From: Candidatus Saccharibacteria bacterium CG_4_10_14_0_2_um_filter_52_9
Lineage (GTDB): Bacteria > Patescibacteriota > Saccharimonadia > Saccharimonadales > UBA4665
Direction of reading: 5' to 3'
DNA: 34,773 nucleotides
Assembly (NCBI GenBank): GCA_002792275.1
Contig: PFOA01000041.1
Span: 1-34,773 of the forward strand
The notes under the pieces were generated by a model. It did no database searches. It was not told the DNA's origin and saw nothing but the letters and a program-made list of their open reading frames with translations. Every line of letters begins with the position of its first letter. Position 1 is the stretch's first letter. Shown one piece after another: positions 1 to 8,868 of this stretch. Made by a program: the position numbers and the translations under genes.

Positions 1-271
1 GAAAGCGGAAGGTATAGCCGGTAACCTGGCCGATGCCCGACAACAGCAGAATTACCAGAGCGGCGGCGGCTACCATGCCAGAGCCTCTTACCAGGTACCA
101 GGGCCACGATGATTTGGCGCGCTCGGTAAATTTTTGGGCCACCGTCGGGCCGGGGATGGTCTGAACGACGATATTGCTCGAACCGCCCTCTGCCAGTGCT
201 GGCTGGGCAAAAAACAAGTCGCCGGCCAGCACCGCCAACAGCATGGCCGTTAATAACACTAGCCTACGCAT
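1..271 (-). CDS. Ferric-reductase-like transmembrane protein, N-terminal part
   Basis: This is the N-terminal 90 residues of a gene cut by the window edge. The ATG at 269-271 lies inside the last codons of apbE and has a good ribosome site (GGAGG, 9 nt upstream). A signal peptide or first membrane segment (MRRLVLLTAMLLAVLAGDLF) ends in AQPALA. A short extracytoplasmic stretch follows, then the pattern SSWPWYLVRGSGMVAAAALV leading into a membrane helix. That pattern is typical of the start of ferric reductase-like transmembrane domains, which usually pass electrons through bound haem. The haem histidines would lie beyond the window, so the assignment rests on the start only. As the last visible gene of the vit1-FNR-apbE operon it would be the membrane electron carrier partner of the reductase. 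Confidence 0.6.
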   Translation of the reverse strand, partial: MRRLVLLTAMLLAVLAGDLFFAQPALAEGGSSNIVVQTIPGPTVAQKFTERAKSSWPWYLVRGSGMVAAAALVILLLSGIGQVTGYTFRF

Positions 272-1238
272 GGGCTTTGGCCTCCAGCTGATGGCTGGCC
301 TGAATTGCCGGGCCGAATCGTGTTTCGAACCGCTGTCCGTCGGCGTCAACACACTGCAGTAGCGCCGCCTTAACACCGTGCTGGCGCAAGTATGGTACTG
401 CTTTTTCAGACCCCAATAAAACGGCACAGGAGGCCAGTACATCGACCTGTAAGGCCACGGGGGCGTAAACAGTCGCCAGCTGTACATCGGTTTCGGACGG
501 CTTCAAGGTGCGAGGATCAATAATATGGTGCCATTTACTGCCCTTTTTAATGCCATGGCGCACGCCGGTGCCCGAAGTTGCGACTGCAAACTGGCGCCGA
601 GAACCCTTAACCGACCACGGGCTAAGCTTGGCGAGATTAGCGGCACTTTGGATATCAACTTTAAAGGGCTGGCCGGCCACGTCATGACCGGCGGCTACAA
701 TGTCGCCACCCAGTGAAATCCAAAAGCCCTGCACCCAGTCGGGCATCGCTCGAGCTAGCTGATCGGCCAGATAACCCTTGCCACAGCCGCCGAAGTCCAG
801 GGCACTGTTGGGCGGTATGGCGGCGGTTATCTGGTTAATCTTCAGGTCGCGCACCCTGGCCACCTGCCGATCGGAGTAGTCGTCGTGCCGGTCATTTTTG
901 TAGTGCTCTACGAATGATCTGGTGTAACCGGCTTTCTGCAGTGCCGGTAGTATGAACGGGCTGAACAGCCCCTCGGTTTGCTCGCCGAGCTGTTTTGCCG
1001 CCAACAGCATGTTCCTGAATTCCGGCGTCACCGCCATTTGCATGCCGGCCGAGCGATTGAACACCGACAGCTCGCTCATTGGCAGAAAGCGGCTGAAGCG
1101 ACGTTCAAAAACATAGATATCGCGCCATAAACTCTGGAATAGTTCGGTTACCTGCTGCTCTTCGGCTGTACTGACCACCGTGAGCGTGACGTCACTGCCC
1201 AGTGCCAGATTGGTTTCGGCCCGTTGCTTTAATTGCAC
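264..1238 (-). CDS. apbE: FAD:protein FMN transferase (ApbE family)
   Basis: ApbE enzymes attach FMN covalently to a Thr or Ser of target flavoproteins, using FAD. Family motifs are visible: DFGGCGKGYLADQLA in the middle, HHIIDPRT, and near the C-terminus the metal/FAD-binding region QVDVLASCAVLLG. Length (about 324 aa) is normal. The open frame begins at a GTG at 1268, but a second in-frame GTG at 1236-1238 is preferred: it follows a G-rich AGCGGGG stretch and overlaps the upstream reductase gene by only 10 nt. No signal peptide or lipobox is seen, so the enzyme looks cytoplasmic, unlike many ApbE lipoproteins. It sits between a flavin reductase and a ferric-reductase-like protein, which suggests its substrate is in this operon or nearby. 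Confidence 0.88.
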   Translation of the reverse strand: MQLKQRAETNLALGSDVTLTVVSTAEEQQVTELFQSLWRDIYVFERRFSRFLPMSELSVFNRSAGMQMAVTPEFRNMLLAAKQLGEQTEGLFSPFILPALQKAGYTRSFVEHYKNDRHDDYSDRQVARVRDLKINQITAAIPPNSALDFGGCGKGYLADQLARAMPDWVQGFWISLGGDIVAAGHDVAGQPFKVDIQSAANLAKLSPWSVKGSRRQFAVATSGTGVRHGIKKGSKWHHIIDPRTLKPSETDVQLATVYAPVALQVDVLASCAVLLGSEKAVPYLRQHGVKAALLQCVDADGQRFETRFGPAIQASHQLEAKAHA

Positions 1239-2317
1239 GTCGTTACCCCGCTGGCGGTGGTGGTACACCGGGGGGCGGCGACCGGTGTGGGCTTAGGTGC
1301 CGTACTTGTAGAGACAGTGGTAGTGGTGGGCTGACTGGCGGTAGCTACGGCGGCGGCCGAGGACGGAGCAGTATTGGCTGTTTCCGGCAGACTGTTCACC
1401 AGGGAGTCCAGATCGGCCTGGCGTGAATTCGTAAGACTGCTGGCAGTTACGTTGTTGGTAGCGCTGGCGCTGGTTGCCGGCAGGGTTTTTAGCAGATCGG
1501 CTACCATGACTACAAAACTGCCGATGGCCAGACTGGCGGCTCCCAAAAAGTAGATGTTAAACGGCCAACTGCGGATTTTGCCGGTCTGGTGGTTTGGCCC
1601 CTGGCTGAAGGCTTCGGTCATAACACGGTGGCCGTCAACGCCTTGAGCATGCAACAGTTTGTTCATTGCTCGCATGAACGGTTGTGGGCCACAAATAAAA
1701 TAGGTTGGCCGGCGAACCAGGCCGGCGCTGGCCTTAGCGATAATGTCGGCGTTGATCCGGCCACTAGCCACTCTTTCGCCAGCCAGCTTATCAACCGGCT
1801 CTTGGCTGATGACAAAAACGGCCCTGAAATTAGAATTCTGACGCTCCAGCTCACGTAATTCGTCGCCAAACGGCACGTCATCCTGACTGGCACAGCTAAA
1901 AAGCAGGGTCACCCGATTGGCCAGACGGGTTGCGGCGGCGTATCGAATCATACTCATGAAAGGTGTTATGCCGATGCCACCGGCCAGCAACACCACCTCC
2001 GGCTCGCTGGCCGGATCAAACACAAAACCACCAAACGGCCCCCTTACCTTTACGACATCGCCGGGCTGGGCGCCGGCCAGTGCCCGGGTAAAACGGCCTT
2101 TGGTGCGCATGCTGAACTGTAAAATATCCGGATTGGTCGGCGAGCTGACTATTGAGAAGCAGCGTGCTGCTGTTGGCCGGCGGCGGCGGAAAAAACTGAT
2201 GGCCGCGTATTGCCCGGGCTGAAAATCAAAAGGCCGACTGGGTTCGGTATTTTTGAGCGTTACCAGCAACGTGGTTGGCGTTAATTGCTGATTATTTGTA
2301 ACGGAATAGGTATGCAT
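1229..2317 (-). CDS. FNR-type flavin reductase with membrane anchor and Ser/Thr/Ala-rich tail
   Basis: Residues 1-240 form a ferredoxin-NADP+ reductase fold. FAD is bound through RCFSIVSSP (52-60), and NAD(P)H through GGIGITPFMSMI (113-124) and CGPQPFM (209-215). The FNR part is followed by one membrane helix (about 253-276) and an 85-residue low-complexity tail rich in Ser, Thr, Ala and Pro that ends in two cysteines flanking TTTASGVTT. The FNR part should be cytoplasmic, placing the tail outside. Soluble FNR enzymes lack this helix and tail. The gene starts one base after the vit1 stop and overlaps apbE, so it is the second gene of the operon. It probably supplies NAD(P)H electrons to the neighbouring ferric-reductase-like protein; the acceptor is not shown by sequence. 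Confidence 0.8.
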   Translation of the reverse strand: MHTYSVTNNQQLTPTTLLVTLKNTEPSRPFDFQPGQYAAISFFRRRRPTAARCFSIVSSPTNPDILQFSMRTKGRFTRALAGAQPGDVVKVRGPFGGFVFDPASEPEVVLLAGGIGITPFMSMIRYAAATRLANRVTLLFSCASQDDVPFGDELRELERQNSNFRAVFVISQEPVDKLAGERVASGRINADIIAKASAGLVRRPTYFICGPQPFMRAMNKLLHAQGVDGHRVMTEAFSQGPNHQTGKIRSWPFNIYFLGAASLAIGSFVVMVADLLKTLPATSASATNNVTASSLTNSRQADLDSLVNSLPETANTAPSSAAAVATASQPTTTTVSTSTAPKPTPVAAPRCTTTASGVTTCN

Positions 2318-2318
2318 A

Positions 2319-3023
2319 TTATAGCGCCGGCCCGATCAGATGACCGATAAACGCCGTAATAGCCATGGCCAGGCCGCCACCGATAAAGACGCGTGAGGCG
2401 GCGCGCAACTTGTGGCCGCCGCCTATGTAGGCACCAATGGCTCCGGAAATCGCCAGCGCCACCAGCGAAGCCACTACAATGCTCCAGCTGTGACCGGAGC
2501 CGGTGACTAATATAGTTGCCAGGATCGGCACCACGGCGCCAAATGAGAAGGCTACGGCCGAGGCCAGCGAGGCTTGCAGGGGATTAGCCAGGGCTTCGTG
2601 ATCGATTCCCAGTTCGTCGCGGGCGTGAGCGGCCACGGCATCGTGATCGTGCAACTGCTGAGCCACCTGTAGCGCCAGCTGGGGCTTGAGACCCCTGCTT
2701 TCATAAATCTGGGCCAACTCTTGAAGCTCTTCATCCGGATTGTCGGCCAAAGATCGGGTCTCAATGGCGATGTCGGCACGTTCCGAATCTCTTTGCGAGC
2801 TTACCGACACGTACTCGCCAACTGCCATAGACAGCGCCCCGGCCGCCAGGCCGGCGATTCCGGCCGTTAGCACCGCCGAACGGCTGGTAGAAGCCGCCGA
2901 AACACCTATCATCAGGCTGGAGGTGGAAACAATGCCATCATTAACGCCCAGCACGGCCGCCCTCAGCCAATTGGAACGATGAGATTTGTGCTGATCTTCG
3001 GGATGCGGGGTCACCTGAGCCAT
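2319..3023 (-). CDS. VIT1/CCC1 family iron/manganese transporter
   Basis: A 234-residue membrane protein of the VIT1/CCC1 family, which moves Fe2+ or Mn2+ across membranes (vacuolar iron uptake in plants and yeast, often iron detoxification in bacteria). The family opening is clear: NWLRAAVLGVNDGIVSTSSL followed by AGLAAGALSMAVGEYVSVSSQ. A cytoplasmic acidic/His-containing helical part follows (about 85-145), and then three more hydrophobic helices. It is the first gene of the iron/flavin operon. A TATAAT box ends six bases before the ATG, so the message is probably leaderless. Its position ahead of a flavin reductase and a ferric-reductase-like protein supports an iron role over a manganese one, but that is inferred. 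Confidence 0.88.
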   Translation of the reverse strand: MAQVTPHPEDQHKSHRSNWLRAAVLGVNDGIVSTSSLMIGVSAASTSRSAVLTAGIAGLAAGALSMAVGEYVSVSSQRDSERADIAIETRSLADNPDEELQELAQIYESRGLKPQLALQVAQQLHDHDAVAAHARDELGIDHEALANPLQASLASAVAFSFGAVVPILATILVTGSGHSWSIVVASLVALAISGAIGAYIGGGHKLRAASRVFIGGGLAMAITAFIGHLIGPAL

Positions 3024-3029
3024 GGCCCT

Positions 3030-3035
3030 ATTATA
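3030..3035 (-). promoter_or_regulatory. -10 box of the vit1 operon, leaderless
   Basis: TATAAT on the minus strand with six bases between it and the ATG at 3023. Transcription would begin at the start codon itself. No well-spaced -35 box was found. Confidence 0.6.
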
Positions 3036-3089
3036 CTCGGCAGGATGTCAAGCTGTAGTTAAATCGCTATCTGATTTTTGGCATAAGGG

Positions 3090-4199
3090 GTGCACTGGCG
3101 CGGTAATCAAGAAAAACAGCCAGAAGCACAGAATCTGGGCATTGTGCTGTTTGCCCTGATCTTTAATGTTATTTTCCTGGCGGTTAGCGCATCACGCAAG
3201 CGATCGTACGGCGCCTACCGAGCCCTGGCAATCTGCCAGCTGGGTCTCGATATCTTTATTATGAGCTGTGCCGTTCACTATAACGGCGGCATCGAAAACA
3301 GCGTCGTAATGCTCTACATCATCCCGATAATTATGTCCGGTACCCTGCTTGGGCGGCGGGCCATCTATGCTACCGGTCTGTCGGCCGCACTGGCCTACGA
3401 CCTGCTGCTAATCCTGGACTACAAAGGTATTGTTGTGTCGCAGGGTATTATTGCCCCTCAGCTTCATGCCAACACCAACTACCTGGTGCAAACTCTGCTT
3501 TTTGTGCCGGCCATGTTACTGACAATTACGGCCATCATCGATTTTGTAGCCCGCTTTATTCGTGAACGCACCGAGCTGTCGATTGAACTGCGGGTTTTAT
3601 CAGCCCAGAGAGCCGAAACCGATGCCATTATTAAAACCATGGGAGCCGCCCTGGTGGCTGTTGATATGCAGACTACCATAAAGATGGTCAACGACAATTT
3701 TGAGGAGCTAACCGGCTGGGAGCGCAAAGAAGTTATTGGCGCCAACCTTGATGACATACTGCCGCTGTTAGACGAAAACGGTCGACGGGTAAAGGCCGAG
3801 GAACATCCCTTGCTACAGATGCTGAATGCCCCGCCAGAGCGCCAGACCCCCGAGGTTAAACATATGAGTAAGTACTATTTCTCCCGGAAGGATGGCAGCC
3901 TCTTCCCTTTTATAAGTTCTTTTTCATTGATCAGGCTACACGGCCGGACCATTGGCGGCACCAACGTTTTTGAAGACGCCACCTCTACCAAAAAAATTCA
4001 ACAGCTCAAGACTAACTTTGTGACCCTGGCGTCGCACCAGCTAAAAACACCGGTCGGCGAGATACAAGGCTACGTTGAGAATATGATCCAGGGCATTACC
4101 GGCCCGCTGACTGACAAACAGCGCCAGTACCTGCTAACTATCGATGAGATAACCATACACTGCATCAAACCGAGCAACCTAAAGTCATTTTACTGGTAG
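3090..4199 (+). pseudogene. Truncated membrane histidine kinase
   Basis: The frame (GTG start at 3090, an in-frame TAA just upstream at 3084) encodes about five membrane helices (residues 14-156), a PAS-like region (about 180-300) and a HisKA helix with SHQLKTPV, the phospho-accepting His being residue 316. After KQRQYLLTIDEI the sequence leaves the kinase pattern and stops within about 15 residues. The whole ATP-binding HATPase domain with its N, G1 and G2 boxes is absent. Five helices and the lack of a convincing start signal suggest the 5' end may be incomplete too. The break falls directly before a piece of a receiver domain in another frame, so a deletion joined two genes of a former two-component locus. 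It cannot autophosphorylate by itself. Confidence 0.8.
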
Positions 4200-4324
4200 A
4201 CGACGAGTTGCCGTTCCGGCAGATTTACAAAGACGCCCTGCGTGGCGAAAGTAATTACCAAGTGGTGGAAGCCGAAGACGGCGAAGAAGCCCTGGCGGCG
4301 GTCAAACAACAGCCGCCACGCTGA
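4148..4324 (+). pseudogene. Response regulator receiver fragment
   Basis: In a different frame from the kinase and overlapping its end, this stretch encodes PKVILLVDDELPFRQIYKDA and then YQVVEAEDGEEALAAVKQQP. That is the first half of a receiver (REC) domain, with the acidic pair of the phosphorylation pocket. It stops at TGA 4322-4324, just before the strand that would carry the phospho-accepting Asp. There is no start codon in a suitable place after the upstream in-frame stop at 4145. It is a remnant, not a working gene. Confidence 0.75.
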
Positions 4325-4473
4325 CCGCCTGGGGATCCGGATCATATGCCACCTACTTCCCGGCCGACGCCGTGGTTGGCAAATCAGCCAATAACTACGT
4401 TGTGTCATTCACCTTCAATAGTTCCGGCAAAATTAGCGGCGTCTTTATGGCGATTGACGCTTCCTCGCTCTAA
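4309..4473 (+). pseudogene. C-terminal remnant of an unrecognised protein
   Basis: After the receiver fragment a third frame carries protein-like sequence: TLTAWGSGSYATYFPADAVV, then VVSFTFNSSGKISGVFMAI, ending at TAA 4471-4473. It has no start and is not recognised. The alternating polar/hydrophobic pattern suggests a beta-rich, perhaps exported domain. Its stop overlaps the stop of the convergent membrane-protein gene. It is most simply the 3' end of a gene whose front was removed by the same deletions that cut the kinase and regulator. Confidence 0.5.
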
Positions 4474-5123
4474 GAGCCGAGAATACTGACCGAGCGGGCA
4501 ATCACCAGCGCCAGCGTAAATACCGATACCAATGACTGAGAGGCCATCAGTGCCTTAGCCTGCTGGCTTAGCGGCCGGGTTTCGGCCGGGGCAAAGTTGA
4601 CGGCGTTGGTAATGGCCAGGAATAAATAATCGCCGAATTGGGGTTGCCAACCCGGAAATTCAGCGGCCAGATCCTGCTGGGTGAACTGAAAATCTTTGTC
4701 GTGCTTGGACCAGCGGCGGCCGGTAAGGCCGGGGCTGTCTATCTCCCAATACCAAAGCGCGTAAACAATGATGTTGGTAATAAAAATGGCAATGGCCGAT
4801 ACCAACAACTGTTCGCCACCGGTAGGAATGTGATTAACAATCAGCGAATGCAGTACGAATATCAGGGCGCTGATGTTGGCCAGCGAAATCAGAGCCAGTA
4901 GCACTACCGACATAAGGTGGTGCAGATTGTGTAGCCGCGAGTGCCGGACCCGGGCAGTAAAGCCCAGCAGAACCGCCAGAGCCAGCTCGATCACCACGAT
5001 CACAAACTGTGATCCGGGCAACAGCTCACTGCTGACCTTTAAGGCCACAAACTGCAAGGCGATAGCCACCAGAAGAGCCGCTTGAACCTGAATCAGTTCG
5101 GTCTTGGAAATGCGTTGCAACAT
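4470..5123 (-). CDS. Multi-pass membrane protein, function unknown (DUF1345-like)
   Basis: A 217-residue protein with about five hydrophobic helices (roughly 13-30, 37-56, 70-93, 105-125 and 196-213). It has a conserved-looking soluble segment: YWEIDSPG, then FPGWQPQFGDYLFLAITNAV and RPLSQQAKALMASQSLVSVF near the C-terminus. This arrangement (WYWE, DY-F-A-TNA, P-S--AK-LM--QS--S) is seen in a widespread family of uncharacterised bacterial membrane proteins related to DUF1345. No transport or catalytic motif can be named. A TACACT box lies nine bases before the ATG. It converges with the decayed two-component region, and its stop overlaps the last remnant there. Confidence 0.65.
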   Translation of the reverse strand: MLQRISKTELIQVQAALLVAIALQFVALKVSSELLPGSQFVIVVIELALAVLLGFTARVRHSRLHNLHHLMSVVLLALISLANISALIFVLHSLIVNHIPTGGEQLLVSAIAIFITNIIVYALWYWEIDSPGLTGRRWSKHDKDFQFTQQDLAAEFPGWQPQFGDYLFLAITNAVNFAPAETRPLSQQAKALMASQSLVSVFTLALVIARSVSILGS

Positions 5124-5132
5124 ATTGCCCTT

Positions 5133-5138
5133 AGTGTA
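5133..5138 (-). promoter_or_regulatory. -10 box of the 217-residue membrane protein gene
   Basis: TACACT on the minus strand, nine bases before the ATG at 5123. Predicted leader is only two or three bases; AAGGGC before the ATG could act as a weak ribosome site. Confidence 0.4.
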
Positions 5139-5158
5139 CCTTGCCCGGCCAAACCGGT

Positions 5159-5761
5159 CTATACAAGTGCTAGATCAACTGCGGGTTTGAGTGTTTCGGG
5201 GTTGATGACATAGATGAAAAGAAATTTGCGCTTTGGCATTATTATTCGCGAGCGTAGGGTTGGTTTGATAACAATCAGGTTTTTGCGGAACGATAAATCC
5301 TGGATGAGACCTTTGACGCTGCCAAAACTAACATTCCCCTGATCATACTGGCCGGTGCGATCATTAAACCAGTATGATTCTACCGGTTTGAACGGCTTGT
5401 CGATAATCGTAACTTTTACTTTTTTACCGATGTAGTCCTTTTTGTCGGCCTGTTCGGTTTCGGCCAGTTGCTGTTCTGCAAAGGCGTCTATTTGGGCGGC
5501 CTGAGCCTTTTTGAGGTGGGCGTCCAGGCTGGCGCGGGCAATTTCGGTCTGAACATCGGGTGCAATGTCCTGAGGTGTAACGTAGACAGCGTTGCTTTGG
5601 GCAGAGACCTGGTTCAGGGTTTGCATGGTTTGCTGTTCGGTTTGGCGGGCCACGTATTTAGCCGTCTGAGCGGTAGCAATATTGTTGATAGCCGACTCAA
5701 AATCGGCCACCAGGGCGCCGCCGGTACGAGCCGGTTCCTTTGATTTACGAAATAAGGGCAT
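5159..5761 (-). CDS. Hypothetical protein with helical N-half and beta-rich C-half
   Basis: A 200-residue protein that I do not recognise. The first 25 residues are basic and polar (MPLFRKSKEPARTGG). Residues 25-105 are Gln/Ala-rich and strongly helical, with several possible coiled-coil heptads. From about 108 the sequence becomes a basic, beta-rich domain (KKVKVTIIDKPFKPVESYWF, then KGLIQDLSFRKNLIVIKPTL) that resembles a small barrel or KOW-like fold but shows no firm signature. No signal peptide or membrane helix is present. It is divergent from the lysozyme-like gene, with only 62 bases between the two starts, so the promoters overlap. Codon use and open length support a real gene. Confidence 0.6.
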   Translation of the reverse strand: MPLFRKSKEPARTGGALVADFESAINNIATAQTAKYVARQTEQQTMQTLNQVSAQSNAVYVTPQDIAPDVQTEIARASLDAHLKKAQAAQIDAFAEQQLAETEQADKKDYIGKKVKVTIIDKPFKPVESYWFNDRTGQYDQGNVSFGSVKGLIQDLSFRKNLIVIKPTLRSRIIMPKRKFLFIYVINPETLKPAVDLALV

Positions 5762-5770
5762 GTATTAACG

Positions 5771-5800
5771 TTAGCATACGGATGAGAGGTGTATTATAAT
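5771..5800 (+). promoter_or_regulatory. Promoter of the lysozyme-like gene
   Basis: TTAGCA at 5771-5776, an 18-base spacer and TATAAT at 5795-5800. Predicted start near 5807 gives a leader of about 17 bases before the ATG at 5824, with no clear ribosome site. Confidence 0.5.
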
Positions 5801-5823
5801 CACTAGCGTAATTAATAACACAA

Positions 5824-6597
5824 ATGACTCTCAAAAAACTCAATAGCCACGGCTTGGCACATTATGTAGCTCCTTTGTTGGTAATGGTCGGCGTTGGCCT
5901 GATCGGAGTCTACCTTATTGTTGCGGGTCACGCCGCTACCAGCAACCGCCTGGTCGACGTGTCTTATCCTCAGTGCAAGCCTAAAGATCTCAAGACGTTT
6001 GGCGGCGACCTGGGTATTGTAGGCGTCAATCATGGCAAGGTGATGACAAAGAACCCTTGCTTTAAGAAACAGGCTCTGCGTTTTAGCCGGGTAGCCGTTT
6101 ATGTCAACAGCGGTTATAACGGAGAGCGCGCCAGTGGCCCCTGCAAGCAAAAGACCGGTGACTGTTACGCCTTTAATTATGGCTACAAGGCCGGTCAATA
6201 TGACATAAAATACGCGGTCTCCCGGGGGGGTCAAGCGTTAGTTAGTTTTGGTTCGTGGTGGATCGACGTCGAACCCGCCAATACCTGGTCTTCGGATAAA
6301 GGTCGAAATGTACAGTTCCTAAAGGGTATGATGTCTGCTTTGACGGACGCTGGCGTGGGCACGGTTGGCTTTTATTCCACTCCGTATTTTTGGGGTGTGG
6401 CAACCGGCGGCTGGATTAATAATCATCCGGCATGGGTGCCGACTATGGCGCCCCGTTCCACCGCAGATGATACCGCCTTATCGAAGTACTGCAAGCAGGA
6501 ATTTACGGGCGCCCGAGTCTGGATGGTGCAATACACCGATGATCTGGACAGCAATGTGGCCTGTTTTGACGGGGTACGCGATAAGCTGGTTAAGTGA
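5824..6597 (+). CDS. Exported or membrane-anchored GH25-like glycoside hydrolase
   Basis: A 257-residue protein with an N-terminal membrane helix (about 14-36, ending AGHAATS), so it is exported or anchored outside the cell. The remainder resembles the TIM-barrel of glycoside hydrolase family 25 and related lysozyme-like domains. A strand begins with DVSYPQC (45-51). WWIDVEP (145-151) places an Asp-x-Glu pair at a barrel strand end, as in GH25 active sites. GTVGFYSTPYFWG (179-191) and ARVWMVQYTDD (230-240) match later strands. Four or more cysteines could form disulfides. A muramidase acting on the cell wall of itself or a partner cell fits, but the exact bond is not shown. It is followed closely by the PfkB kinase gene. 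Confidence 0.65.
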   Translation: MTLKKLNSHGLAHYVAPLLVMVGVGLIGVYLIVAGHAATSNRLVDVSYPQCKPKDLKTFGGDLGIVGVNHGKVMTKNPCFKKQALRFSRVAVYVNSGYNGERASGPCKQKTGDCYAFNYGYKAGQYDIKYAVSRGGQALVSFGSWWIDVEPANTWSSDKGRNVQFLKGMMSALTDAGVGTVGFYSTPYFWGVATGGWINNHPAWVPTMAPRSTADDTALSKYCKQEFTGARVWMVQYTDDLDSNVACFDGVRDKLVK

Positions 6598-6604
6598 GTT
6601 GTAG

Positions 6605-6610
6605 TAAAAT
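6605..6610 (+). promoter_or_regulatory. -10 box of the PfkB kinase gene
   Basis: TAAAAT eight bases before the ATG at 6619, predicting a leader of one or two bases. No clear -35 box. Confidence 0.4.
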
Positions 6611-6618
6611 GGTTTGGA

Positions 6619-7566
6619 ATGAGTAAACCCCAGGTTATTATCAGCGGCAGTATCGCCATCGATCGGATCATGAACTTTACTGGGCGTTACCGCGATCTTA
6701 TCAAGCCCGACAAACTGCACGTTTTATCCTTGGCTCCCCTGCTGGATAAGTTAGAAAATTCGCAAGGCGGCGTGGGTGCAAATATCGCCTACAATCTAGC
6801 TTTGCTAGGCGAAGAACCCGTACTTTTGGGCTCAGTTGGCAGTGACGCGGCCGATTATATAAAACTGCTGGAGTCGGTCGGCGTGGATGCTTCGGACGTT
6901 CATATCAGCAAACTGCCAACAGCTTCGTTCAATGTGATCACCGACAGCGAGGGTAGCCAGGTGGGCGGTTTTTATCCGGGTGCCATGGCCGATAGCCAGT
7001 CTTTGAGCTTTAAGCCCTGGCAGGGCCAGTCGGCTTTGGCGGTCATCTCGGCTCATGACCCCAAGGCTATGAATCGCCAGGTAGAAGAATGCCAGACTTT
7101 AGCCGTACCTTATGCTTATGATCCCGGCCAGCAAACCGTTGATCCGACCACCGATCTCAAAAAGGGTATTGGCGGCGCGCTAGTAGTGGTAGCTAACGAT
7201 TACGAGATCGGTAGCCTGTGCGATCGGCTGGAAATCAGCGTTGATGACCTGAAAAATCAAGTGCCGGTACTGATCACAACTCTGGGCACCAACGGCTCAC
7301 TGATAGAGGGTACGGCGGTGGCCAAACCCCTGCAGGTCGGCATTGCCAAGCCGCGCGAAGTGGTTGATCCCACCGGTGCCGGTGACGCCTACCGGGCTGG
7401 CTTTTTGTACGGCTATTTGCGACAATGGGATCTGGAAAAGTGCGGGAAATTGGGTGCGGTGGTTGCTTCGTTCGTAGTTGAAAAGCATGGCACGCAGGTC
7501 AAGTTTTCTACCGGCGATGTCGTCGGGCGTTATAAAGATAATTTTAATGAGGAGATCGAACTTTAA
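6619..7566 (+). CDS. PfkB-family sugar/nucleoside kinase, probably adenosine kinase
   Basis: A 315-residue ribokinase-like protein. GGVGANIAYNLALLG (50-64) is the substrate-side glycine motif of the family. DPTGAGDAYRAGF (250-262) is the anion-hole signature, with Asp256 as the catalytic base. The PfkB fold alone does not fix the substrate. The next gene is S-adenosylhomocysteinase, whose product adenosine must be removed, so ATP-dependent phosphorylation of adenosine to AMP is the best reading. Ribokinase or another sugar kinase remains possible. It ends one base before the ahcY ATG and its last codons carry the ahcY ribosome site, so the two genes are surely co-transcribed. Confidence 0.75.
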   Translation: MSKPQVIISGSIAIDRIMNFTGRYRDLIKPDKLHVLSLAPLLDKLENSQGGVGANIAYNLALLGEEPVLLGSVGSDAADYIKLLESVGVDASDVHISKLPTASFNVITDSEGSQVGGFYPGAMADSQSLSFKPWQGQSALAVISAHDPKAMNRQVEECQTLAVPYAYDPGQQTVDPTTDLKKGIGGALVVVANDYEIGSLCDRLEISVDDLKNQVPVLITTLGTNGSLIEGTAVAKPLQVGIAKPREVVDPTGAGDAYRAGFLYGYLRQWDLEKCGKLGAVVASFVVEKHGTQVKFSTGDVVGRYKDNFNEEIEL

Positions 7567-7567
7567 T

Positions 7568-8866
<1,299 letters not shown>

Positions 8867-8868
8867 AT

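Noticed and set aside
2315..2326. TATAAT overlapping the vit1 stop as a promoter for the FNR gene
   Set aside because: It is followed at once by the ATG; transcription would start after the start codon. Operon transcription is simpler.
3030..3051. TTGACA upstream of the vit1 TATAAT box as a -35 element
   Set aside because: Only 10 bases separate the two, far from the 16-18 needed.
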